A stretch of DNA of 64,000 nucleotides. Origin: an uncultured Aquimarina sp. (lineage in GTDB: Bacteria; Bacteroidota; Bacteroidia; Flavobacteriales; Flavobacteriaceae). Of the stretch, positions 34,320 to 42,996 are shown piece by piece. Numbering within the stretch: position 1 is the first letter of the stretch; the number at the start of each line of letters is the position of its first letter. The stretch is from NCBI RefSeq assembly GCF_947500065.1, contig NZ_CANMQT010000005.1, positions 372,001 through 436,000 on the forward strand, read 5' to 3'. The notes under the pieces were generated by a model. The model was not told where the DNA came from, searched no databases, and worked only from the letters and a program-made list of their open reading frames with translations. Made by a program: the position numbers and the translations under genes.

Positions 34320-36047
34320 ATGCAGATTTCAGATTCCTTAATAACCACAAGAGTTGAAGAATGGTTATCACCAGTTTTCGATAACCAAACTCAAAAAGAA
34401 ATTTTAGATTTACAACAGAATAACACAGAAATTCTAAAAGAAAGTTTTTATAAAGATTTAGAATTTGGAACTGGTGGTATGCGTGGTATTATGGGTGTAG
34501 GAACGAATCGCATCAATAAATACACTTTAGGAAAAAGCACACAAGGATTAAGTAACTATTTACAACAACAATTCCCTGGTGAACAAGGCAAAGCTGTAAT
34601 AGCCTATGATTGTAGAAACAATAGTGATACACTGGCGCAATTAGTGGCAGATGTATTTTCTGCTAATGGAATACAGGTATATCTATTTTCTAGTTTACGC
34701 CCTACGCCAGAATTATCGTATGCAGTAAAAGAATTGGGCTGTCATTGCGGAATCGTATTAACTGCTAGTCATAACCCGCCAGAGTATAATGGATACAAAG
34801 TATACTGGCAAGATGGAGGACAGCTGGTACCTCCACAAGATGGTGAAATTATTGCGGAAATTAATTCATTGAATTATTCCGACATTAAATTTGAAGCTAA
34901 TACTGACCTGATCCAGAAAATAGATAAAGAGATTGATGTACCTTTTATAGAAAACAGTGTTAAGAAAGGTAGCTTTGTAGCCACTCAACAAGCAAAAGAT
35001 AACACTACAATTGTATTCACTTCATTACACGGTACTTCTATAACTGCAGTTCCAGAAACATTGGAAAAAGCTGGATACAAAAATGTACATATCGTAAAAG
35101 AACAAGAAATACCTGATGGTAATTTCCCAACAGTAAAATCTCCCAACCCAGAAGAGCCAGAAGCACTAGCAATGGCTATGGAACTTGCTAAAAAAGTCAA
35201 TGCAGATATCGTGATTGGTACAGATCCCGACTGTGATCGACTAGGTATTGCAATTCGAAATACTGACGGAGAGCTACAGCTACTTAATGGAAACCAAACT
35301 ATGGTTGTTATGACCTGGTTTCTATTAAAACATTATAAGGAACAAGGATTGAAAGGAAATGAATTTATTGCTTCGACTATAGTTTCTACTCCTATGATGA
35401 AAAATCTAGCAGAAGCTTATGATGTAGAATACAAAGAAGTCCTGACTGGCTTTAAATGGATTGCTAAACTCATTAAAGATTTTCCTGAACAGCATTTTAT
35501 TGGTGGTGGAGAAGAAAGTTTTGGTTTTATGGTGGGTGATTTTGTTAGAGATAAAGACGCTGTTACCGCTACTCTATTGGCTTGCGAAATCGTAGCGCAT
35601 ACCAAATCACAAGATAGCTCTTTTTATCAAGAGTTATTGGCACTATATGTTGATCACGGTTTTTATAAAGAAAATTTGGTATCCCTTGTAAAAAAAGGAA
35701 TTAAAGGAGCTGAAGAAATCAAACAGACAATGATTGATTTAAGAAACAATCCTCCTAAACACCTTGCTAATGAAAAAGTAGTACTAATCGAAGATTATCA
35801 AACGAGTATTGCTAAAAACACCCAAGATCACACTGAAAAAACTATTGATATTCCTAAATCTAACGTATTGATTTTTTACACTGAATCAGGAAGTAAAATT
35901 GCTGCCAGACCAAGTGGAACAGAACCAAAAATTAAATTTTATATCAGTGTACAAGAGTCTTTAGATACCGTTTCTGATTTTGATAAGGTTCAGGAACAAT
36001 TAGATAGTAAAATAGATGCTATCAAAAAAGACCTTCAATTAACTTAA
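34320..36047 (+). CDS. phosphoglucomutase/phosphomannomutase family protein
   Basis: 575 residues from ATG 34320 (MQISDSLITTRVEEW). The phosphoserine loop is LTASHNPPEYNGYK, metal binding is GTDPDCDRLGI, the sugar-binding loop is GGEESFGF, and the phosphate loop is RPSGTEPKIKFY. The enzyme interconverts hexose 1- and 6-phosphates, feeding glycan and nucleotide-sugar synthesis. A TTG at 34299 is in frame but adds only seven residues, which the family does not need. It is 30 bp upstream of the ABC transporter gene. Confidence 0.93.
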   Translation: MQISDSLITTRVEEWLSPVFDNQTQKEILDLQQNNTEILKESFYKDLEFGTGGMRGIMGVGTNRINKYTLGKSTQGLSNYLQQQFPGEQGKAVIAYDCRNNSDTLAQLVADVFSANGIQVYLFSSLRPTPELSYAVKELGCHCGIVLTASHNPPEYNGYKVYWQDGGQLVPPQDGEIIAEINSLNYSDIKFEANTDLIQKIDKEIDVPFIENSVKKGSFVATQQAKDNTTIVFTSLHGTSITAVPETLEKAGYKNVHIVKEQEIPDGNFPTVKSPNPEEPEALAMAMELAKKVNADIVIGTDPDCDRLGIAIRNTDGELQLLNGNQTMVVMTWFLLKHYKEQGLKGNEFIASTIVSTPMMKNLAEAYDVEYKEVLTGFKWIAKLIKDFPEQHFIGGGEESFGFMVGDFVRDKDAVTATLLACEIVAHTKSQDSSFYQELLALYVDHGFYKENLVSLVKKGIKGAEEIKQTMIDLRNNPPKHLANEKVVLIEDYQTSIAKNTQDHTEKTIDIPKSNVLIFYTESGSKIAARPSGTEPKIKFYISVQESLDTVSDFDKVQEQLDSKIDAIKKDLQLT

Positions 36048-36077
36048 ATAACGGTAATTACCGTTTCTGAATACTAA

Positions 36078-37910
36078 ATGAACTATTTTAAACAAATTCT
36101 TCGCTTTGCGAAACCTTATAAATCTTTCGGGATATTAAATATCATATGTAATATTTTTTATGCACTGTTTAGTGCATTATCATTCATTGCATTGATCCCA
36201 ATGCTTAAGGTTTTATTTAATAAAGATAAAAATACAATATACCCTGAACCTATCTGGAATGGTATCTCTAGCTCAAAGGACTACTTAATGGATTCTCTAA
36301 ATTGTTTTATTTCAGAGAATGTAGCATCCAGAGGCGAGCTATATGTTCTTACCTATATGATCATAGCTATTATTGCTATTTTCATGCTTAAGAATATTTT
36401 CAACTATCTGGCCATGTATTTTATTACATTTCTAAGAAATGGAGTATTAAGAGACATCAGAGATGAATTATACGAAAAAACCATAAGTCTCCCGCTATCT
36501 TTTTTCTCAGAAAAGCGAAAAGGAGACACTATCGCTAGGATTTCTACAGATGTACTAGAAATACAACATTCCTTTTTATCTATATTAGAATTAATTGTTA
36601 GAGAACCTCTTACTATTCTTTTTACATTAGTTTTCATGTTCTATCTGAGTACCAAACTTACCTTGTTTGTATTCATTTTTATTCCGGTTTCAGGATTTCT
36701 AATATCCTTAATCGGTAAAACGTTAAAAAAGCATTCGGATAAAGTTCAAAAGGAACAAGGTCATTTTTTATCTATTGTAGAAGAAACCTTAGGAGGACTT
36801 AAAGTAATTAAAGGATTTAATGCCGAAAAAATATTTGGAACTAAATTTCAAGAATCTACATCTAGATTTTTTAAATTTTCTAATACCCTATTGAATCGCC
36901 AGAACTTAGCTTCTCCAACTAGTGAATTCTTAGGAATCTGTGTGATTTCTGTATTACTGTGGTATGGAGGAAGACTTGTATTTGTTAGCAAAACTTTAGA
37001 AGCTGAAATGTTTTTAGCATATATCGGTTTAGCATATAATATTTTAACTCCAGCCAAAGCTATCTCAAAAGCTAACTACGGAGTAAAAAAAGGAAATGCT
37101 GCTGCAGAGCGTGTACTGGAAATTCTAAATACAGAATCTCCATTAAAAGATAAACCTGGAGCTGTTGATAAAAATGATTTTGATGCTGATATCCTTTTAG
37201 AAGATATTTCCTTTAAATACGAAGATGAATATGTCCTCAATAATTTTACCCTAAATGTGCCTAAAGGTAAATCTGTTGCGCTTGTAGGACAATCAGGTAG
37301 TGGTAAATCTACTATAGCAAATCTGGTTACGCGATTTTATGATGTAAATAAAGGTACTATCAAAATAGATGGTATTGATATTAGAGATATTTCTAAAAAT
37401 TCTTTACGAGGATTAATGGGCTTGGTGACTCAAGATTCCATTTTATTTAATGATACTATAAAAAATAACTTACTAATTGGAGATGAAAATGCTTCGGACG
37501 AAGAAATATTAGAAGCTTTAAAGATTGCAAATGCTTGGGAATTCGTCAAAGACTTACCTAAAGGGATAGAAACCAATATTGGTGACAGTGGTAATAAATT
37601 GAGTGGTGGACAGAAACAACGACTCTCTATTGCAAGAGCAGTTCTAAAAAACCCTCCTATTATGATTCTGGATGAGGCTACCTCAGCATTAGATACAGAA
37701 AGTGAGCGCTTGGTGCAATCCGCATTAGAAAATATGATGAAGAATCGAACTAGTATCGTTATAGCGCATAGGCTTTCAACTATACAAAATTCGGATTTAA
37801 TCGTTGTAATGCAAAAAGGGAATATTGTAGAAAAAGGAACTCACGAAGAGTTAATAACTAAAAATGGAGTGTATAACAAATTAGTTACTATGCAATCTTT
37901 TGACAGCTAA
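36078..37910 (+). CDS. MsbA-like ABC exporter (ATPase fused to permease)
   Basis: 610 residues. Six-helix permease domain (about 15-330), then an ATPase domain. Walker A is VGQSGSGKST, signature LSGGQKQR, Walker B PIMILDEATSALD, and H-loop IAHRLST. It is a homodimeric exporter of lipids or lipid-linked sugars, in the MsbA group. Its partners here are the mutase and, further up, a glycosyltransferase, fitting lipid A or lipid-linked glycan export. Its 3' end meets three minus-strand small RNA units; the first unit's hairpin (37942-37963) can also end its mRNA. Confidence 0.93.
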   Translation: MNYFKQILRFAKPYKSFGILNIICNIFYALFSALSFIALIPMLKVLFNKDKNTIYPEPIWNGISSSKDYLMDSLNCFISENVASRGELYVLTYMIIAIIAIFMLKNIFNYLAMYFITFLRNGVLRDIRDELYEKTISLPLSFFSEKRKGDTIARISTDVLEIQHSFLSILELIVREPLTILFTLVFMFYLSTKLTLFVFIFIPVSGFLISLIGKTLKKHSDKVQKEQGHFLSIVEETLGGLKVIKGFNAEKIFGTKFQESTSRFFKFSNTLLNRQNLASPTSEFLGICVISVLLWYGGRLVFVSKTLEAEMFLAYIGLAYNILTPAKAISKANYGVKKGNAAAERVLEILNTESPLKDKPGAVDKNDFDADILLEDISFKYEDEYVLNNFTLNVPKGKSVALVGQSGSGKSTIANLVTRFYDVNKGTIKIDGIDIRDISKNSLRGLMGLVTQDSILFNDTIKNNLLIGDENASDEEILEALKIANAWEFVKDLPKGIETNIGDSGNKLSGGQKQRLSIARAVLKNPPIMILDEATSALDTESERLVQSALENMMKNRTSIVIAHRLSTIQNSDLIVVMQKGNIVEKGTHEELITKNGVYNKLVTMQSFDS

Positions 37911-37936
37911 AACCTGAAAAACAAAAGTATACAAAA

Positions 37937-38066
37937 ACAAAAAAGAGTGTCTCCACACTCTTTTTCTTCACACAAATCATCTTAATTTAGGGGCTTAATC
38001 TAAAATTAAAACTCACTTTTATAAAAACCTTCATTTTGGGGGAAATGAAAGCACTAACTCATTTTC
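37937..38066 (-). ncRNA. tandem small RNA, unit 1
   Basis: Predicted about 130-nt minus-strand transcript. Its promoter is TTG (38103-38101), 20 bp, then TATATTTAC (38080-38072). The transcript would begin near 38066. A hairpin at 38029-38051 has a loop with CCCCC, a second weak hairpin shows GCCCCT in its loop (from 37985-38002), and the 9-bp terminator stem AAAGAGTGT/ACACTCTTT (37942-37963) is followed by TTTTTTG. There is no open frame of size. It aligns over its whole length with units 2 and 3. Confidence 0.72.
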
Positions 38067-38071
38067 ACTTT

Positions 38072-38103
38072 GTAAATATACAATCTATTTCTGAACACAG
38101 CAA
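38072..38103 (-). promoter_or_regulatory. promoter of small RNA unit 1
   Basis: TTG at 38103-38101, 20 bp, TATATTTAC at 38080-38072 on the minus strand. Only the spacing differs from those of units 2 and 3, which have 19 bp. Confidence 0.65.
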
Positions 38104-38251
38104 AGGATTTTGTGTATTTTATCTAAAAAATATGCATTTTAACATTTGTTTAGTTTCATAAAACCACTATTGTAAGTTTTAACCTACAATTAAGTAAACA
38201 GAATAAAGAACCACATTAATTAATCCTACGAGGAGATAAGAAAAGTATCTA

Positions 38252-38384
38252 AAATAAAAAAGAGTGCTTTCGCACTCTTTTTCTTCACACAAATCATCTT
38301 AATTTAGGGGCTTAATCTAAAATTAAAACTCACTTTTATTAAAGACTTTCATCTTGGGGAAAATGAAAGTGATAACTCTTAATT
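38252..38384 (-). ncRNA. tandem small RNA, unit 2
   Basis: About 133 nt. The hairpin ACTTTCAT/ATGAAAGT (38345-38370) shows CCCC in the loop. The block at 38285-38330 is nearly identical to unit 1 (CACACAAATCATCTTAATTT and the following GGGGCTTAATC). Terminator stem AAAGAGTGC/GCACTCTTT (38259-38280) is followed by TTTTTTATTTTAG on the minus strand. Compared with unit 1, the terminator stem has the changed pair T-A to C-G, which keeps pairing. Confidence 0.75.
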
Positions 38385-38389
38385 ACAAT

Positions 38390-38420
38390 GTAAAGATATT
38401 ACATTTTTTTAATTCACCAA
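38390..38420 (-). promoter_or_regulatory. promoter of small RNA unit 2
   Basis: TTG (38420-38418), exactly 19 bp, TATCTTTAC (38398-38390). One base from full consensus (A for G at the last place). Confidence 0.7.
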
Positions 38421-38556
38421 ATTTTTATCGCATTTTATCTAAAAAAAGTGTTTTTTACCATACTAAACAAGTAAAAAACAACAATAAAGTAGTATTTTTC
38501 TTACTTTAATAGAATTAACCAAATCCAGTAGTACCATTCTTTATTGGAGTCCAAAA

Positions 38557-38690
38557 CAAAAAAAAGAGCACTTTCGTACTCTTTTCTTCAAACAACTAAT
38601 CGATAATCTTGGGGCTTATTCTAAAATAAAAACTTAATTCTTTAAAATACTTTCAAATTTGGGGAGAAATGAAAGTATTAATTAATCATT
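38557..38690 (-). ncRNA. tandem small RNA, unit 3
   Basis: About 134 nt, the most diverged copy. Hairpin ACTTTCA/TGAAAGT (38649-38676) with CTCCCC in its loop; the GGGGCTTATTCTAAAAT block (38611-38627) is kept. Its terminator stem is GAGCAC/GTACTC with one mismatch, flanked by A-T pairs (38563-38585), then an 8-T run. The parts that change most are those between the structural blocks. Confidence 0.68.
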
Positions 38691-38695
38691 ACAAT

Positions 38696-38726
38696 GTAAA
38701 TATACACTAATTTATTAAAAAAACAA
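38696..38726 (-). promoter_or_regulatory. promoter of small RNA unit 3
   Basis: TTG (38726-38724), 19 bp, TATATTTAC (38704-38696) on the minus strand. Confidence 0.68.
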
Positions 38727-38896
38727 ACAATTTGTGCACTTTATCTATTTTAACTGTAATTAAACTATATAACTAATATTTATTCCTACAATTTCCTACA
38801 AAAAATGTTTTACAAACCTAATTAAACCTTTTTTATGTATTTTAGTCTTATACTATATTAATGTATACTAACGTCCACTAAAACTTTTACCAACCT

Positions 38897-39445
38897 TTGA
38901 ATATTAAAGAAGAAGAAAACCTACTCATTGCCTTGCAAACAGATAAAGACATTAACAATGCCTTTACCAAACTTGTTACGGCATATAAAGAAAGATTATA
39001 TTGGCACATTAGAAATATGGTGAAAAATCATGATGATACTGATGATATATTACAAAATGTATTTATTAAAGTCTATAGAAACATATCAAAGTTTAAAGGA
39101 GATAGCAAGTTATACTCTTGGATGTATCGAATAGCCACTAATGAATCTATTACTTTCTTGAATCAAAAGGCAAAAAAATACAATGTGAGTAATGAAGAGT
39201 TACAACAGCAACTCATCCAAAACCTGGAAGCAGATGTATATTTCGAAGGAGATGAGATTCAACTTAAATTACAAAAGGCCATTGCACTATTACCCCAAAA
39301 ACAACAACAAGTATTTAATATGAAATATTTTCAAGAATTAAAATATAGAGAAATATCCGAAATTTTAGAAACCAGTGAAGGTGCATTAAAGGCTTCCTAT
39401 CATTTGGCTTCTAAAAAAATTGAAGAATTTTTAAAAATTAATTAA
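38897..39445 (+). CDS. ECF-type RNA polymerase sigma factor
   Basis: 182 residues from a TTG start; no ATG lies before region 2, so TTG is used. Region 2 is about residues 20-90, with DDTDDILQNVFIKVYRNISKF and YSWMYRIATNESI. Region 4 is about 125-175, with LPQKQQQVFNMKYFQELKYREIS and a helix-turn-helix ending SEGALKASYHLASKKIE. It directs RNA polymerase to a stress or envelope regulon, not identified here. It heads an operon with a membrane protein likely to be its anti-sigma partner and a Spy-like periplasmic protein. Confidence 0.9.
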   Translation: MNIKEEENLLIALQTDKDINNAFTKLVTAYKERLYWHIRNMVKNHDDTDDILQNVFIKVYRNISKFKGDSKLYSWMYRIATNESITFLNQKAKKYNVSNEELQQQLIQNLEADVYFEGDEIQLKLQKAIALLPQKQQQVFNMKYFQELKYREISEILETSEGALKASYHLASKKIEEFLKIN

Positions 39446-39476
39446 ACCTTTTTACATTTACAACGTCTTATATATA

Positions 39477-40115
39477 GTGAAAAAAGATAAAACATACGGC
39501 AAAGAAGGATTTAAAGTTCCTAAGGATTATTTCGATAATTTCGAGGAGAAATTTTTTGATAAAATCCCTCAAGAGGGTAAAGACACTTCTTTACTGTCCG
39601 ATAAGGTAACTTCCGGATTAAAGGTTCCTGAAGACTATTTTGGTACGTTTGAGAATCAGCTTATGGAAAAACTGAATTCTGATAATCCAGAATCATCCAT
39701 CCTTACTGATAATTTAAAAACTGGTTTAACCACACCTGATAAGTACTTTGAAAATATTGAGAATACTATTTTACAAAACACAATTAAAGTAAAGCAAGAA
39801 ACTAAAGTAATATCATTATTCTCTCGAAAGAATATATTGTACATTTCTGGTATCGCTGCCATGATTGCTATTGTTTTTTCTATATCCATCAATAAAGGAA
39901 ATGATCCATTCAATTTTGACACTATAGATATTGTTGATATTCAGGAATATTTTGATGAAGGAAATGCAGAATTCAGTGATACTGAAATTGCTGAATTACT
40001 TGATGATGAAGCTAGTTTTATCGATACATTTAATGACGATGAAATCAGTGATGAAGAATTAGAAAACTATTTATCTGATGAAGAATTAGAAGATGAGATT
40101 ATATATGTTGAATAA
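39477..40115 (+). CDS. membrane protein, possible anti-sigma factor
   Basis: 212 residues from GTG 39477, 31 bp after the sigma factor gene. The N-terminal, cytoplasmic half holds three copies of a VPxDYF-type unit: GFKVPKDYFDNFEEKF (residues 11-26), GLKVPEDYFGTFENQL, and GLTTPDKYFENIENTI. One membrane helix follows (ILYISGIAAMIAIVFSISI, about 123-141). The C-terminal, outer part is strongly acidic (DDEASFID, SDEELEDE). The usual zinc-finger anti-sigma motif is absent. The role is inferred from the operon and topology. The repeats may dock the sigma factor. Confidence 0.65.
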   Translation: MKKDKTYGKEGFKVPKDYFDNFEEKFFDKIPQEGKDTSLLSDKVTSGLKVPEDYFGTFENQLMEKLNSDNPESSILTDNLKTGLTTPDKYFENIENTILQNTIKVKQETKVISLFSRKNILYISGIAAMIAIVFSISINKGNDPFNFDTIDIVDIQEYFDEGNAEFSDTEIAELLDDEASFIDTFNDDEISDEELENYLSDEELEDEIIYVE

Positions 40116-40125
40116 AAAAGAACAC

Positions 40126-40569
40126 ATGAAAAAGATATTATTACTATTTATTATTGTTTTTACTACACATATTGCTCTAGCACAAAAAGGATCTAGAGAA
40201 CGAGTAAAAGCTTTTAAAATAGCATACATAACAGAACAATTAGACCTTAGTAGTAATGAAGCTGAACAGTTTTGGCCGATTTATAACGAACATGAAGCTA
40301 CTATGGATGGACTTAAGAAAAAAGAAAGAAAATCTGTAAGAGCCATAAAAGAAGCTGAAGGTTTTGATAATTTAAGCGAAAAAGAAGCCGAAGATTTTTT
40401 AAGCAGTTACCTTGAAGCAGAAGAACAAAAGTTTCTTGCACGAAAAAAACTAATAACTGATCTAAGACAAGTTATTCCTCATAAAAAGATACTAAAGCTT
40501 GTGAAAGCAGAGATGGACTTTAATAAGCGTCTGCTAAAGCAACTTCGTAAAAGACGACAAGGACATTGA
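40126..40569 (+). CDS. Spy/CpxP-like periplasmic protein, ECF sensor type
   Basis: 147 residues from ATG 40126 (MKKILLLF); signal peptide ends near ALAQ. Helical mature protein with LDLSSNEAEQFWPIYNEHEATM, a pattern of flavobacterial proteins annotated as sensors of ECF sigma factors, and Lys/Arg-rich helices. The fold is probably a CpxP/Spy-like helical cradle that binds unfolded proteins. It starts 10 bp after the membrane gene, in one operon with the sigma factor, and could report envelope damage to it (inference). Confidence 0.75.
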   Translation: MKKILLLFIIVFTTHIALAQKGSRERVKAFKIAYITEQLDLSSNEAEQFWPIYNEHEATMDGLKKKERKSVRAIKEAEGFDNLSEKEAEDFLSSYLEAEEQKFLARKKLITDLRQVIPHKKILKLVKAEMDFNKRLLKQLRKRRQGH

Positions 40570-40596
40570 CAATACTAAATATTGCTGATTTTGAAT

Positions 40597-40632
40597 AAAA
40601 AGTAAATGAAATCCCTTTATCATTTACTTTTT
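40597..40632. terminator. bidirectional terminator of the sigma operon and BNR gene
   Basis: Stem AAAAAGTAAATGA/TCATTTACTTTTT with a 10-nt loop between two convergent genes. The outer A/T pairs supply T-runs on either strand. Confidence 0.75.
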
Positions 40633-41697
40633 TGTTTTAAAAGTCAATTTCGCAATCCTGTTTTTTCCAGCCGCAATAGCGATACTATCGTTTATAAATC
40701 GAATCGTATAAAAACTTTCTTTACTAATATCTTTCCAGGTATTCCCTGAATCATTAGAAATGGAGATTCCTGTAAAACCAATAGCAACCATTTCCTTACT
40801 ACCTCCATTAGGTATATATCGGATACAACTTTTATATACTGCTCCTACTCCATTTGCAATTAAATTCCAAGTCTTACCTCCATCCGTAGTAATTGCCTTA
40901 TTTCTTTTATTCTCTTCTGGTTTTGTATAATCTCCTCCAAAAATAATCCCATTATTATTATCATAAAAATCAACTGAATATGCTCCTGTTGTTTCAGTTC
41001 CTTGTATTATTGGTGTTTCTGAAACTTTCCAACTACTCCCTCTATCTGAGGAATAAAACACTCTGGATTTCATTCCACCCGAAACAATCCAAGTATCAGA
41101 GCCTACAATCGCTATATTTCCATTACTGGCAGCAAAAGCAGCTTCTCCTTCTACAGATTTAGGCAAATCATCACAAGAAACTTTATTCCAAGTCTCACCT
41201 CCATCTCTAGTAATAATAATCGATAAACATCCATCTGTAGGATCACCCATTGCAATTCCTTCTTTGTCATTCCAAAAAGTCATGGAATCATAAAACACTT
41301 TTTCATGACCTTCTCTATACACCAACGCCGTTTCTCTTGTAACTTTATTAACTTTATATAAAAGTGCCGGTGATGCAATGCTTAGAAGAAAAAAATCAGT
41401 ACTTGTATTCGCAATAGCTCTGAAGTGTACTTTCTTTCCTTCAAAATCTATTACCTCTATTTTTTTGCTTCCTAGAGTAACTTCCTCATCTATTTTAAAA
41501 GTTCCATATATACCATTACTACCAGCAAACATTAATAAATTATTGTCTAATTCAATAGCTCTAATACTGATTGAATCTTTAAAAACAGTTTCTACAATAA
41601 CTTCAGAAAAATTATGCTGAATCGTTTTTCGTTGCTCCGAACCACAATTACTAAGAAGTGCTACAACTAATAACAATAGTAAAAATCTCATACCCAA
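40624..41697 (-). CDS. lipoprotein, BNR/Ycf48-like beta-propeller
   Basis: 357 residues with a lipoprotein signal (LLSNCGS, Cys18). Four to six Asp-box type repeats with the pattern TxDGGxTW occur (ITRDGGETWNKV, YSSDRGSSWKV, TTDGGKTWNLI, SNDSGNTWKDI). The fold is a propeller as in Ycf48 and sialidase-like proteins. Many Bacteroidota members are labelled oxidoreductase without evidence. It probably binds a protein or carbohydrate at the outer surface. The start may be ATG 41697 or ATG 41691 (MRFLLLLL). Confidence 0.75.
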   Translation of the reverse strand: MGMRFLLLLLVVALLSNCGSEQRKTIQHNFSEVIVETVFKDSISIRAIELDNNLLMFAGSNGIYGTFKIDEEVTLGSKKIEVIDFEGKKVHFRAIANTSTDFFLLSIASPALLYKVNKVTRETALVYREGHEKVFYDSMTFWNDKEGIAMGDPTDGCLSIIITRDGGETWNKVSCDDLPKSVEGEAAFAASNGNIAIVGSDTWIVSGGMKSRVFYSSDRGSSWKVSETPIIQGTETTGAYSVDFYDNNNGIIFGGDYTKPEENKRNKAITTDGGKTWNLIANGVGAVYKSCIRYIPNGGSKEMVAIGFTGISISNDSGNTWKDISKESFYTIRFINDSIAIAAGKNRIAKLTFKTKK

Positions 41698-41738
41698 TAT
41701 TTTTGAATCAAATATAACACTATTCTAAAGCAAAGGAT

Positions 41739-41746
41739 TACCTTTG
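41739..41746 (+). promoter_or_regulatory. -7 element of the RsmB-like gene
   Basis: TACCTTTG followed by C matches the consensus, 22 bp before ATG 41768. It is one arm of GCAAAGG-ATTA-CCTTTGC (41730-41747), an inverted repeat that might be an operator. Confidence 0.5.
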
Positions 41747-41767
41747 CAAACCCTAAAAAAATAAAGG

Positions 41768-42976
41768 ATGCGTTTACACAGAAATCTGGTCTTTGCCGTA
41801 ATTGATGGACTGAATGATATTTTTAATGAAGGTGCTTATGCGGATAAAGTAGTTCAAAAATTACTAAAGCGTGATAAAAGATGGGGTTCTCGAGACAGAA
41901 GTTTTGTAGCGGAGACTGTATATGATATCGTACGTTGGAAACGTCTTTATTCAGAAATCGCTGGTATTTCTGAGCATTATTCAAGAGAAAATCTTTGGAA
42001 AATCTTTGCTGTCTGGGCAACATTAAGAGGTATTACATTGCCTGACTGGAAACAAATTATTCCTACTCCAACCAGACGTATAAAAGGTCGTTTTGACGAA
42101 CTAAGCAATACGCGTAAATTCAGAGAATCCATACCAGATTGGATGGATGAATTAGGAGAAAAAGAACTTGGGGCAAAATGGGACAAGGAAATTCATGCAT
42201 TGAATCAACAAGCTCCCGTAGTTTTGCGAGCTAATTCCTTAAAAATCTCCAGAGATAAACTTAGAGGTATTCTTGAGGATGAAAATATAGACACCGAATT
42301 TATCAATGGGTATTCATCCGCACTTCAACTTACAGAAAGAGCCAATGTATTCTCTACAGAAGCCTTCAAAAAGGGCTATTTTGAAGTACAAGATGCTTCA
42401 TCACAATTAGTTGCTGATTTCCTAGAAGTAAAACCAGGCCAGCGTGTAGTAGATACTTGCGCAGGAGCTGGTGGAAAAACACTGCACTTGGCTGCATTAA
42501 TGGAGAACAAAGGTCAAGTAATTGCTATGGACATTTATAGCAATAAACTAAAGGAACTTAAAAGAAGAGCAAGACGTGCGGGTGCTCACAATATAGAGCC
42601 AAGAACCATAGAAAGCACTAAGGATATTAAGAAACTATATGGTAAAGCAGATCGTGTTTTGATCGATGCTCCTTGTAGTGGATTAGGTGTTCTAAGTAGA
42701 AATCCTGATGCCAAATGGAAACTACAACCAGAATTTCTAGAAAAAATCAAACAAACGCAATCGGAAATATTAGAGAGCTACTCTAAAATGGTAAAATCGG
42801 GTGGAAAGCTTGTATATGCTACCTGTTCTATTTTACCTTCGGAAAATCAAAATCAAGTTAAAGCTTTCTTAACCACAGAAATAGGAAAAGATTTTATCTT
42901 TGTAAAAGATAAAAAAGTGCTCTGTTCAGAATCCGGATTTGATGGGTTCTATATGGCATTACTAGAACGAAAATAA
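41768..42976 (+). CDS. RsmB/NOL1-family RNA m5C methyltransferase
   Basis: 402 residues. The SAM site is VVDTCAGAGGKT, motif IV is DAPCSGLG with the Cys near 303, and motif VI is ATCSILPSEN with the nucleophile Cys near 353. Both cysteines of the RNA m5C methyltransferase reaction are present. The N-terminal part (WGSRDRSFVAETVYDIVRWKRLY) resembles a reduced RsmB/NusB-like domain. It probably methylates a cytosine in 16S rRNA, but a tRNA target is not excluded. It is separated from the following nuclease gene by 20 bp. Confidence 0.9.
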   Translation: MRLHRNLVFAVIDGLNDIFNEGAYADKVVQKLLKRDKRWGSRDRSFVAETVYDIVRWKRLYSEIAGISEHYSRENLWKIFAVWATLRGITLPDWKQIIPTPTRRIKGRFDELSNTRKFRESIPDWMDELGEKELGAKWDKEIHALNQQAPVVLRANSLKISRDKLRGILEDENIDTEFINGYSSALQLTERANVFSTEAFKKGYFEVQDASSQLVADFLEVKPGQRVVDTCAGAGGKTLHLAALMENKGQVIAMDIYSNKLKELKRRARRAGAHNIEPRTIESTKDIKKLYGKADRVLIDAPCSGLGVLSRNPDAKWKLQPEFLEKIKQTQSEILESYSKMVKSGGKLVYATCSILPSENQNQVKAFLTTEIGKDFIFVKDKKVLCSESGFDGFYMALLERK

Positions 42977-42996
42977 CTCAACTTACGTAACGAACA

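Noticed and set aside
37937..38730. CRISPR-like repetition
   Set aside because: The units are about 310 bp apart, few and diverged, with promoters and terminators; there are no short spacers.
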